Source: Vitreoscilla filiformis
Lineage (GTDB): Bacteria; Pseudomonadota; Gammaproteobacteria; Burkholderiales; Burkholderiaceae_C
Length of the DNA: 64,000 nt
Assembly: GCF_002222655.1 (NCBI RefSeq)
Contig: NZ_CP022423.1
Coordinates: 1,364,001 to 1,428,000 of the forward strand
Direction of reading: 5' to 3'
Part shown: positions 1 to 7,749 of the stretch, piece by piece
How the letters are laid out: each line of letters starts with the position of its first letter
How positions within the stretch are numbered: position 1 is the first letter of the stretch
Notes under the pieces: generated by a model
Seen by the model: the letters and a program-made list of their open reading frames with translations, nothing else
Told to the model about the DNA's origin: nothing
The model's database searches: none
Position numbers and translations under genes: made by a program

Positions 1-77
1 AACGAGCCGCCGCCTGACTGGGGCGCTGGCACTTTTTTCGTGACACTGTCCGCCTTGTCCGCTTGGAGCATTCCGCC

Positions 78-1118
78 ATGACTGCCTTTCGTCCGTCTTC
101 TTTCGCCACCCGCCCTGGGCGCTGGCTGCGTGCCACCTTGGCCAGCGTGACGCTGGCGGGGGCCTTGGTGGGCTGCGGGGGCAGTGTGTCCACGGCCGAG
201 CCCTTTCAAGCCGGGCGCTTGATCGTGTTCGGCGACGAGTTGAGTTTGATGGTGGACAGCGACGGCAAGGGCAATGCCCGCCACTACGGCATCAATGCGC
301 TGGACAGCACCGACAGCAGCGGCAGCACCGTGGCATGTGGCACTGCCAACCACCGGATTTGGGTGCAGTACCTGGCGTCGCTGTATGGTTTGACGTTTGC
401 GGAGTGCAACCCGAACGGCATTGACGATTCGGCCATCCTGGCCCTTTCTCGGGCCAGTTACGGGGCCACGGCAGCCGATCTCAAAGCCCAGGTGTTGGGG
501 TTTGAGGAGGACTTGCAAGGCGGCTTCAACGAGACCGATCTGGTCAGCGTTTTGGTGGGGCTGCACGATGTCTTGCAGGTTTACCACGACACCACCTATG
601 CCACCATGGCCGATAAAGAGGCCGAAATCTATGCACGCGGCAAAGTGGTGGCGCAGATGATCAAGCGCATGGCCGGCAACGGCACGCGGGTGCTGGTCAG
701 CTTGGTGATGGATGTGGGCCTGACGCCGTATGCCCAAGCCCTGGGCACGACGGAGGCGGGCCATCTGACGGCGCTGTCTGATCAGTTCAACCTGGGTTTG
801 CGGCAGAACATGAGCAACGATGGCACCCACATCGGGCTGGTGGAGTTGAATTCTGTGGTGCGGACTTACCACAACAATGCAACGCTGAATCACACCGAAC
901 TGGCGTGTGATGAAGACCACCGCAACACCGACAGCTACGCGGGCGGCACGCGCACCACCACGGGCAACCTGCTCAACTGCACCACGGCCACCCTGGTGAG
1001 CGGCGACACCGACCCGGCCACCACCTACCTGTGGGCCGATGCGTTGCATCCGAACGCCTACTTGATTCAGCGCTATCTGGGCCAGTTGGCGCAGACCCGC
1101 GCCAGCGACAACTTCTGA
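78..1118 (+). CDS. Secreted GDSL/SGNH-hydrolase-like lipoprotein
   Basis: The 346-residue product starts with a basic N-terminus and a hydrophobic stretch ending in the lipobox-like LVGC (Cys about residue 33), so it is probably an outer-membrane or periplasmic lipoprotein. The first mature block, LIVFGDELS, resembles block I of GDSL/SGNH esterases, with Glu where the catalytic Ser is normally found. A late WADALHPN segment looks like the DxxH block V. I chose the ATG at 78 over the in-frame TTG at 63 because GGAG lies nine bases upstream. The family fold is fairly likely; activity is doubtful because the GDSL serine is replaced. The substrate is unknown. The gene converges on the SemiSWEET remnant with its stop directly adjacent. 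Confidence 0.7.
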   Translation: MTAFRPSSFATRPGRWLRATLASVTLAGALVGCGGSVSTAEPFQAGRLIVFGDELSLMVDSDGKGNARHYGINALDSTDSSGSTVACGTANHRIWVQYLASLYGLTFAECNPNGIDDSAILALSRASYGATAADLKAQVLGFEEDLQGGFNETDLVSVLVGLHDVLQVYHDTTYATMADKEAEIYARGKVVAQMIKRMAGNGTRVLVSLVMDVGLTPYAQALGTTEAGHLTALSDQFNLGLRQNMSNDGTHIGLVELNSVVRTYHNNATLNHTELACDEDHRNTDSYAGGTRTTTGNLLNCTTATLVSGDTDPATTYLWADALHPNAYLIQRYLGQLAQTRASDNF

Positions 1119-1411
1119 TCACAGCAGGCGAGGATGACGGCGGCGGCGCCAGTCCTCGTACAGCTTGGTGCCGAGGATAGAGCCCGCCAGCGGCAGGGTG
1201 ATGGCGTTGGCGATCACCAAGGCCCACAGTCCCGTTGGCTCCAGCCGTAGAGCAGCCATAGCAGCACCCCGAGGGTCAGGGCGCCGTAGGTGCTGGCCGA
1301 AATGCCGTCTACCTGGCGTGTGCGCAGGGTCAGCCAAGCTTGTGGCACGAAAGCCAAGGTGGTGAGGGCGGCGGCTGGGTAGCCGAGCCAGTGCAGTAAT
1401 TCATTGGACAT
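1119..1411 (-). pseudogene. SemiSWEET-type sugar transporter, frameshifted
   Basis: Two overlapping minus-strand frames together make one small three-helix SemiSWEET protein. The first frame gives the start (MSNELLHW), the FVPQAW loop with its PQ motif and the second helix up to LLWLLYGW. The second frame continues with GLWALVIANAITLPLAG and the last helix. The frames join near 1230-1240 at a GGG run, and one extra base there would restore an uninterrupted protein of about 90 residues. SemiSWEETs dimerise to pass sugars across the inner membrane. It lies about 20 bp behind dacB on the same strand. The break may be real decay or a one-base sequence error. Confidence 0.7.
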
Positions 1412-1431
1412 ACAGCTTGCTTTCCAAAATC

Positions 1432-2943
1432 TTAATTTTTTGGAGCTTGGATTGTCCAATCAATCAGCGCGTCAAACACACGGCGCGCTGCGAAAGCTTG
1501 AGGGTGTGAGGCCATCGCCACCAGCACATGGTGGTGGCCTTGCGTGTCCAGCACATAACCGGCCACGCCGCTGGCGTCGCGCAGGGTGCCGGTTTTGAGG
1601 TGCGCCTGGCCCGGGCGAGCGCGTGACTGGCGCAGCGTGCCATCCACCCCCGCGATCGGCAGCGAGGCCATCAACTCCGGCATCACGGGGCTGTGAAAAG
1701 CGTCGTGCAGCAGGCGGGCCAGCCACAACGGCGTGCAGCGGGCTTGGCGGGACAGGCCAGAACCGTTGTCCAACGTCCACGGCCCATCTTGCTCGGGCGG
1801 GCCCAGGCGGGTGCGCACCCAATCGGTCACCACGGTTCGAGCTTGCGCGAGGGTCACGCCACGCGCCCCGGGCTGGGCCTGCGCTGCCAGCGTGAGGAAC
1901 ACTTGTTCGGCCATGACGTTGTTGCTGCTTTTGTTCATGTCCTGCACCACCTGGCTCAGTGGCGGGGAGACATGTTCGACCAGAGGCTGATAACGGCTGA
2001 CATCGAAAGCGGCCTCGGCGTCCCGCACCTGCCCGCTCAACGTGCCGCCAACCTCGCGCCACATGGCTTCGACCAAGCGCGCCGCGTAACGCCCGGGGTC
2101 GGCATACGCCACCGACAGCGCCACCTCCTCGGTGCAGCCCCGGGGCAGCGCGCCCGCCACGCCCAGACGCTCGGCCCGGCTGGGTTCGTGTTGAATTTGC
2201 AGCGCAGGGCGCAGGTTGTCGCATGGCGAGGCAGCCTCGCTCAAAGGCACGGCGCTCGGCACCTCCAAGCCCGCCAAGGTGGGTTCGACCACCACACTCG
2301 CCCGACCCAGCGCCGTGTCGGGGCGCAGGCGCAAGGTGAGGGCGTTGTAGTTCAGCAGCAGGCCATCCGGCTGCACGTTGTAGGGGCGACCGGGTGCTTG
2401 GTCAAAATCCGCCGCCTGAATGGACACTGGCGCAAACACCTGCCGATCCAGCAGGATGTGGCCGCGAATCTCCCGCACCCCGCGCTGGCGCACCTGACGC
2501 AGCAAGCGCCACAGCCGTTCATGCACCAACACCGGGTCGCCACTGCCGCGCAGGAGCAAATCGCCCTCCAACACCCCATCGCGCAACGTCCCCCGCCACA
2601 GAACGGCGGTGCGCCACGTGAAAGCGGGCCCCAGGCGATCGAGGGCGGCATAACTCGTCACCAGCTTACTCAGGGATGCAGGGGTGAACGCTTGGCGCGC
2701 TTGCCAGCTCAAGGCGGCCATGGGCAAGCCGGGGGAGCGGGTGGTCGTCAGCGGCAGCACGACCCAGCCCAGCGCCTGCGGTGGCAACCCCGATTGCTTG
2801 AGGGCGGCGCGGATCGGTTCCGGTGCTTCCAGCGTGGCCGTGGATGCCCACGACGCCCCCGCCCACGCCAAGCCCGCTGCCAGTACCTGCCGGCGCGGCA
2901 GGCCGTGGCCGAAGGTGGCACGGCTAAACTCACCCTGATGCAT
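1432..2943 (-). CDS. dacB: D-alanyl-D-alanine carboxypeptidase/endopeptidase (PBP4, peptidase S13)
   Basis: The 503-residue protein trims or cuts D-Ala cross-links in periplasmic peptidoglycan. All three penicillin-binding motifs are visible: SLSK near residue 80 with the nucleophilic Ser, SSN in the DMNKSSNN segment, and HLKTGT near the C-terminus. A large insert between the first two motifs is typical of the PBP4/S13 family. The N-terminus carries a twin-arginine-like export signal (PRRQVLAAGLAW). The ATG at 2943 is preceded by GGGAG at a good distance. The start overlaps the divergent tsaB start, so the two genes have no intergenic space. Length and motifs make the family assignment firm. 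Confidence 0.93.
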   Translation of the reverse strand: MHQGEFSRATFGHGLPRRQVLAAGLAWAGASWASTATLEAPEPIRAALKQSGLPPQALGWVVLPLTTTRSPGLPMAALSWQARQAFTPASLSKLVTSYAALDRLGPAFTWRTAVLWRGTLRDGVLEGDLLLRGSGDPVLVHERLWRLLRQVRQRGVREIRGHILLDRQVFAPVSIQAADFDQAPGRPYNVQPDGLLLNYNALTLRLRPDTALGRASVVVEPTLAGLEVPSAVPLSEAASPCDNLRPALQIQHEPSRAERLGVAGALPRGCTEEVALSVAYADPGRYAARLVEAMWREVGGTLSGQVRDAEAAFDVSRYQPLVEHVSPPLSQVVQDMNKSSNNVMAEQVFLTLAAQAQPGARGVTLAQARTVVTDWVRTRLGPPEQDGPWTLDNGSGLSRQARCTPLWLARLLHDAFHSPVMPELMASLPIAGVDGTLRQSRARPGQAHLKTGTLRDASGVAGYVLDTQGHHHVLVAMASHPQAFAARRVFDALIDWTIQAPKN

Positions 2944-3672
2944 GCTGCTGCTCCCTTTTCGCCTGTGCGCCTGCTGGCGCTGGACACGGCCACGGACACC
3001 CTGGCCATGGCCGTTGTTCATGCTGACCGGATTCTGACCCACGAGTCTGCCGGCGGCGCCCAGGCTTCCACAACCTTGATGCCGGCCTTGTTGGACTTGC
3101 TCGCCCAAGCCGGGTTGACCTTGTCGTCGATCCACGCCGTGGCGATGGGGCGAGGGCCTGGCGCGTTCACGGGTTTGCGCACGGCGGTGTCCGTGGCCCA
3201 AGGGCTGGCGTTCGGGTTGGCCTGCCCGGTGGTGCCGGTGGACAGCCTGCTGATCGTCGCTGAGGATGCTTTCGAACAAGCGGGGCGCCCGGTGGCCCAC
3301 GCTTGGCCGGTTTGGGTGGCCGTCGATGCACGCATGAACGAGGTGTACGCCGCCGAATACGCGCACGATCCGGTGGCTGGCTGGCAGGTGCGCACCCCGC
3401 CGGGGCTGTATGACCTGCCGACGCTGTCGGCCCGCTGGTTGGCCCAACCGCCCCAGGCCATCGCTGGCAACGCTTTGAGCGTGTTTGCCGGGCAACTACC
3501 TGTCGCCACGGCGGCGCAGTGGCCCCAGGTGCAGGCGCGAGCGGCGGCCCTCGGGCGCTTGGCCCAACAAGCATGGCTGGCGGGCGCCCACGTTCCCGCT
3601 GATGACGCCCTGCCGTTGTACCTGCGGGACAAGGTGGCTCTCACCATCGCCGAACGCGAGGGCCGGGCGTGA
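2938..3672 (+). CDS. tsaB: tRNA threonylcarbamoyladenosine biosynthesis protein TsaB
   Basis: TsaB is the non-catalytic partner of TsaD in the complex that makes t6A at position 37 of ANN-decoding tRNAs. The 244-residue sequence has the ASKHA-fold start LLALDTATDTLAMAV and the family block GRGPGAFTGLRTAVSVAQGLA near residues 70-90. The ATG at 2938 has no clear ribosome binding site, and a GTG at 2968 is a possible alternative. It begins back-to-back with dacB, its first codon lying just beside the dacB start codon. It is followed by rimI with a GTGA stop/start overlap, the usual tsaB-rimI pairing. Confidence 0.93.
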   Translation: MHAAAPFSPVRLLALDTATDTLAMAVVHADRILTHESAGGAQASTTLMPALLDLLAQAGLTLSSIHAVAMGRGPGAFTGLRTAVSVAQGLAFGLACPVVPVDSLLIVAEDAFEQAGRPVAHAWPVWVAVDARMNEVYAAEYAHDPVAGWQVRTPPGLYDLPTLSARWLAQPPQAIAGNALSVFAGQLPVATAAQWPQVQARAAALGRLAQQAWLAGAHVPADDALPLYLRDKVALTIAEREGRA

Positions 3673-4163
3673 CCCCCGTGTTGCGCGCCATGCAGCCCGA
3701 GGACGTGCCCGCCGTGGCCGCCATGGAGCAGGCCACCCATCCGCATCCGTGGCGACCGGCGCATCTGCGTGACGCCCTGGCCGCTGGTTACGCCGCGTGG
3801 GTGCTGGAAAACGGGGCGGGCGAGGCATCCGCCGAGTGCCTGGGCTACTTGGTGGCGATGCCGGGTGTGCAAGAGTGGCACTTGCTGTCGATTGCGGTGG
3901 CGCAGGCGGCGCAAGGGCGCGGGCTGGCGCAGCGTCTGCTAGCCCGTTTGGCGCAGCAGGCCCAACACACCGCCGCCGAATGGGTGTGGCTGGAAGTGCG
4001 CGAGGGCAACGCCCGCGCCCGGCGTTTGTACGAACGCTGGGGGTTTGAATCCGTGGGCCTGCGCAAACACTATTACCCTGGTGACTCAGCGGGTCAGCGT
4101 GAACATGCGGTGGTGATGCGCTGGCGGGTGCCTGCTGCGGAGGTCGCGCATGCGCTGGACTGA
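3669..4163 (+). CDS. rimI: Ribosomal protein S18-alanine N-acetyltransferase
   Basis: A 164-residue GNAT-fold acetyltransferase. The acetyl-CoA binding loop is seen in AVAQAAQGRGLAQRLL (Q/R-x-x-G-x-G/A type), followed by the WLEVREGNARARRLYERWGFE signature found in RimI proteins. RimI acetylates the N-terminal alanine of ribosomal protein S18. The GTG start overlaps the tsaB stop (GTGA), and the 3' end overlaps the following uracil-DNA glycosylase gene by 14 bp, so the three genes are probably translated from one message. Confidence 0.9.
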   Translation: MTPVLRAMQPEDVPAVAAMEQATHPHPWRPAHLRDALAAGYAAWVLENGAGEASAECLGYLVAMPGVQEWHLLSIAVAQAAQGRGLAQRLLARLAQQAQHTAAEWVWLEVREGNARARRLYERWGFESVGLRKHYYPGDSAGQREHAVVMRWRVPAAEVAHALD

Positions 4164-4971
4164 ACGGCAACACACCTTGCTCGCGGGCCTTGGGCTGAAA
4201 CTTTGGCAAGCCCCGGCGGGGCACAGCGAGCCTACCGCGCACCCCGCACCGCCACCGCCGTTGCCACCGGTGGCACGCCCCCACCGCTCGCCGTCCGCGA
4301 TGGCCCCGAGCGTGCCCGTGCCCGCACCCGCGCCAGAGGTCGAAAACACCGTGCTTGTTCCGGCTCCCACAGTGCCGGGCGTGGCGTCTCTGGATTGGGC
4401 GGGTTTGCGCCAAGCCGTTGCTTCGTGCGAAGCGTGCAGTCTGTGCCGCAGCCGCACCCAAACGGTGTTTGGCGTGGGGGCTGAGCGAGCCGACGTGATG
4501 ATCGTCGGTGAAGCACCCGGCGAACAAGAAGACCTGCGCGGCGAACCGTTCGTCGGCCCGGCTGGGCAGTTGCTGGACAACATGTTGCGTGCCATCGGCC
4601 ACAGCCGCGCCCCAGGTGAGGGCAGCCCGTTGCGCCCGGTGTTCATTGCCAACACCCTCAAATGCCGCCCGCCGCGCAACCGCAACCCGGATGCACAAGA
4701 ACTGGCGCGTTGCCTGCCGTTTTTGTACCGGCAGATTGAGCTGGTGCAGCCGCGTTTGTTGTTGGCCAGCGGCAAGTTTGCCATCCAAGCCCTGCTCGAC
4801 ACACAAGAGGCCGTTGGCCGACTGCGTGGCCGGGTGCATCAGTTCCGAGGCATTCCGGTGGTGGTGACATACCACCCGGCTTACCTGCTGCGCCAACTCG
4901 CCGAAAAATCCAAGGCGTGGGACGATTTGTGCTTGGCGATGCACACCCTGTCGCGCTTGCCGCCGCGTTGA
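4150..4971 (+). CDS. Uracil-DNA glycosylase, family 4-like (Fe-S type)
   Basis: The 273-residue protein has a Pro/Ala-rich N-terminal linker of about 85 residues, then a family 4/5 UDG domain. Seen are the cysteine pair in SCEACSLC, the catalytic block GEAPGEQEDLRGEPFVGPAGQLLD (quoted only to show GEAPG and GPAGQLLD), NTLKCRPPRNRNP with a further Cys, and the C-terminal HPAYLLR block. These enzymes hold a 4Fe-4S cluster and remove uracil from DNA. The gene is in the tsaB-rimI operon, a common betaproteobacterial order. Substrate range cannot be read from sequence. Confidence 0.88.
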   Translation: MRWTERQHTLLAGLGLKLWQAPAGHSEPTAHPAPPPPLPPVARPHRSPSAMAPSVPVPAPAPEVENTVLVPAPTVPGVASLDWAGLRQAVASCEACSLCRSRTQTVFGVGAERADVMIVGEAPGEQEDLRGEPFVGPAGQLLDNMLRAIGHSRAPGEGSPLRPVFIANTLKCRPPRNRNPDAQELARCLPFLYRQIELVQPRLLLASGKFAIQALLDTQEAVGRLRGRVHQFRGIPVVVTYHPAYLLRQLAEKSKAWDDLCLAMHTLSRLPPR

Positions 4972-5113
4972 TGGGCGGCGGCGGGGGGCCTCACCGGTGG
5001 CTACCCTCCGCACACCCCGGTGGATGACGGAAGCCTTCGATTTCATATCATCCAGTCAGGACGGGGTGTAACGCAAGTCATCCAATAATAATCAGGTCAT
5101 TTTAATTGTCACG

Positions 5114-5707
5114 ATGCGCACAAACTACATTCTTGTGGATTATGAAAATACGCAGCCTGAGTCGCTTGCGGTGTTGGAGCAGGATTTTTTCAGGGTAAAA
5201 ATATTTGTAGGCTCAAACCAGACAAAAATACCGTTTGACTTTGTTGAGTCTGCTCAAAGATTGGGGGATCGGGCTGAGTATATAAAGATTTCAGGGAATG
5301 GTTCTAATGCGCTGGATTTTCACATTGCTTACTATATTGGAATTCTTTCGGCGGAAGATCCGACGGCATATTTTCATATAATATCAAAGGATACGGGATT
5401 TGATCCGTTGATACAGCACCTTAAAGCTAAGAAAATTTTTATTTCTCGATCATCCGATGTGACAATCATACCGGCTGTAAAAGTTGCAAACAGTAAATCG
5501 GCTGAAGAAAAAATAGAAGTTATAATCGCAAATCTCGTGCAGCGCGGGGCGTCAAAGCCTGGGACGGTAAAGACGTTAAGTAGTTCAATAAGCTCATTAT
5601 TTCAGAAGCAATTGGTGGACGAGGAGGTGGAAGCTTTGTTGAAGATTTTGGTGGAAAGAGGGCTGATCACAATTCAAGATACAAAAGTCAGTTATCATAT
5701 TTCATGA
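5114..5707 (+). CDS. NYN/PIN-like domain protein
   Basis: The 197-residue protein begins with YILVDYENTQP, the first acidic motif of NYN (Nedd4-BP1/YacP-like nuclease) domains, followed by GNGSNALDFHIAYYIG and IISKDTGFDPLI, which carry the further acidic residues of this PIN-related fold. A C-terminal region of about 60 residues is predicted helical and may be a winged helix. Such proteins are usually RNA nucleases, but the target is unknown here. The gene is strikingly AT-rich against its GC-rich neighbours and has no good ribosome binding site, which suggests horizontal transfer. Confidence 0.72.
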   Translation: MRTNYILVDYENTQPESLAVLEQDFFRVKIFVGSNQTKIPFDFVESAQRLGDRAEYIKISGNGSNALDFHIAYYIGILSAEDPTAYFHIISKDTGFDPLIQHLKAKKIFISRSSDVTIIPAVKVANSKSAEEKIEVIIANLVQRGASKPGTVKTLSSSISSLFQKQLVDEEVEALLKILVERGLITIQDTKVSYHIS

Positions 5708-5746
5708 GATTCTGCTGACTGGTCTTGGAATTGGCTGGTGAAATGA

Positions 5747-6739
5747 ATGTTAAGCATTTTCAGTGAGCTGCGCTTAGCACTCGTACTTTCCGTACTCCTG
5801 TCTGTAAATACAGCAGTGCATGGAGCAGAGCAGCCGATCCAGATGGAGACGCCAAGCGGCACGATTAGCGGCACGCTGACTTTGCCGTCCCAGCGCACCA
5901 AAGTGCCAGTGGTACTTATGATTGCCGGGTCTGGTCCAACTGACCGAGATGGCAACACGCCGCTGGTGACAGGGAAAAATAACAGCTTGAAGTTGTTTGC
6001 GGAGGCTCTGCGCGATAGCGGTGTCGCATCAGTTCGTTACGATAAACGGGGCATCGCTGCCAGTGCGGGCGCTGCACGTACCGAATCCGAGGTGCGCTTC
6101 GAGGATTTTGTTCAAGATGCCGCTTCTTGGGTCTTAAAACTTTCGCAGGATTCGCGTTTCACTGGCGTGGTGGTACTGGGACACAGCGAGGGTTCGCTCA
6201 TAGGTATTCTTGCATCCCTTCGCAGCCCGGCCAAGGTGTTTGTGTCAGTGGCAGGTCCGGCAGATCGGGCTTCGGAGGTCTTGCGCCATCAACTTCAGGG
6301 GCGTTTGCCCCCCGAGCTGGCGGCGGACAATGAAGCGCTTCTGCAAGCGCTTGAAGCTGGTCAGACCGTCAGTGAAGTTCCCCTGTCGCTCATGTCCTTG
6401 TATCGCCCAAGCGTGCAGCCGTATCTAATCTCCTGGTTTCGGTACTCGCCATCGGAAGAGATCGCCAAGTTGAGAATGCCGTGCCTGCTGCTTCAGGGGG
6501 GAACAGATATTCAGGTGACAGTCGTTGACGCAGAGAGGCTCCACGCTGCAAACAGGAAATGCCGATTAGAGGTGCTACCGTCAATGAACCACGTCATGAA
6601 GACAGTCGCAGCGGACGCTCAGAAGCAGATCGCTTCGTATGGTGACCCAACTCTTCCACTCGACACTGGCTTGATGCGCGCACTGAAGCTGTTTTTCTCG
6701 TCCGATGGCGTGCAATCGGCACTCCGCACGCCGCGCTAA
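5747..6739 (+). CDS. Secreted alpha/beta hydrolase
   Basis: The 330-residue protein has a signal peptide (hydrophobic to about residue 26, ending VHGA) and an alpha/beta-hydrolase domain. The oxyanion region is LMIAGSGPTDRDGN, the nucleophile elbow is GHSEGS near residue 147, the acidic residue is in LLQGGTDIQV, and the catalytic His is in MNHVMK. This pattern resembles secreted peptidase-like or esterase members of the superfamily; the substrate is unknown. GC content is between that of the AT-rich NYN gene before it and the genomic background, consistent with both genes being part of one acquired segment. Confidence 0.8.
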   Translation: MLSIFSELRLALVLSVLLSVNTAVHGAEQPIQMETPSGTISGTLTLPSQRTKVPVVLMIAGSGPTDRDGNTPLVTGKNNSLKLFAEALRDSGVASVRYDKRGIAASAGAARTESEVRFEDFVQDAASWVLKLSQDSRFTGVVVLGHSEGSLIGILASLRSPAKVFVSVAGPADRASEVLRHQLQGRLPPELAADNEALLQALEAGQTVSEVPLSLMSLYRPSVQPYLISWFRYSPSEEIAKLRMPCLLLQGGTDIQVTVVDAERLHAANRKCRLEVLPSMNHVMKTVAADAQKQIASYGDPTLPLDTGLMRALKLFFSSDGVQSALRTPR

Positions 6740-6756
6740 CGGTGCCCCCTCGCGCA

Positions 6757-7749
6757 TCACTTGTACTCAATCAAGCGCACAGGCCCCCGTCGCCAGCGGC
6801 GCCAATGGAAGGTCAGCACACCCTGCACCTCGGGAAATCGACCCATGATGAGAAAGAAAGCCTGCTGCCACGGGATTGGGTGCGCCGGCCACATCGCACG
6901 AACCCGCCGTGCCACCCGGATGACTTGGAGCGGATAGAGGCAGAGCAGCAACCCAGCCAGCCCCTCAGCGCCGACGATCATCAAACCCAGCCACAGCAGC
7001 GGCAGCAGCGCCCCCCAAACCAAAGCCCGGCGCGTCTCAGCCACAAAATGCCGCTCGGGCGGCGCCCCATGCAGCCAAGCCCCTTCAGCGAACGCATGGC
7101 CGGAACGCCGGTTGCGTTGCCACCATTGGCCCAGGCGGTGCATGGCGGCATCGTGCAGTGTCATCTCGACATTGAGGCGCCAGATGTGGTGCCCCGCCGC
7201 ACGCAAGCGCACACACAACTCCGGCTCCTCACCGGCAATCAAATCCGGGCGGTAACCTCCCACGGCCACCAAGGCGGACACGCGCATCAACGCATCACCA
7301 CCGCAGGCGCGGGCCGGGCCGATGGGGGTGTCCCACTCCAAATCACACAACTGGTTGTAAACCGACGCCTGCGGAAAACGCTCCCGCCGGCGCCCGCACA
7401 CCACCGCAACCTCCGGGTGCTCCGCTAAAAACGCGCAGGCGTGATGCAGCCAATCGGGTTGAATTTCGCAGTCCCCATCCACAAACTGCACATACGTCAA
7501 CGTCGGCGCAATCTGCCGCAGCCGGGCCAGGCCCTCGTTGCGTGCGCGGGCAGCGGTGAAGGGTTGCGACATGTCCAGGTTGACCACGTCAGCCCCCAGG
7601 GCTTGCGCCTGGGCCACCGAATCGTCACTGGAGCCTGAATCGACGTAGACGCACCACGCCACCCGGTCGCGCAGGGATTGCAAACAGCGCACCAAGCGCT
7701 GGCCCTCGTTGCGGCCAATGACGACCGCGCCCAAAGTGTTGGTGTTCAT
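6757..7749 (-). CDS. Glycosyltransferase family 2 (exopolysaccharide synthesis)
   Basis: The 330-residue protein has a GT-A domain: VVIGRNEGQRL at the N-terminus, YVDSGSSDDS, and the metal-binding FVDGDCEIQPDW as the DxD-like motif, with GEEPELCVRLR as the acceptor-side acidic block. Two hydrophobic segments near residues 245-285 suggest membrane attachment. It would transfer a sugar from a nucleotide donor to a lipid-linked intermediate during exopolysaccharide assembly. Its start codon overlaps the stop of the upstream Wzy-like gene (ATGA), so both are translated from one message. Confidence 0.85.
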   Translation of the reverse strand: MNTNTLGAVVIGRNEGQRLVRCLQSLRDRVAWCVYVDSGSSDDSVAQAQALGADVVNLDMSQPFTAARARNEGLARLRQIAPTLTYVQFVDGDCEIQPDWLHHACAFLAEHPEVAVVCGRRRERFPQASVYNQLCDLEWDTPIGPARACGGDALMRVSALVAVGGYRPDLIAGEEPELCVRLRAAGHHIWRLNVEMTLHDAAMHRLGQWWQRNRRSGHAFAEGAWLHGAPPERHFVAETRRALVWGALLPLLWLGLMIVGAEGLAGLLLCLYPLQVIRVARRVRAMWPAHPIPWQQAFFLIMGRFPEVQGVLTFHWRRWRRGPVRLIEYK

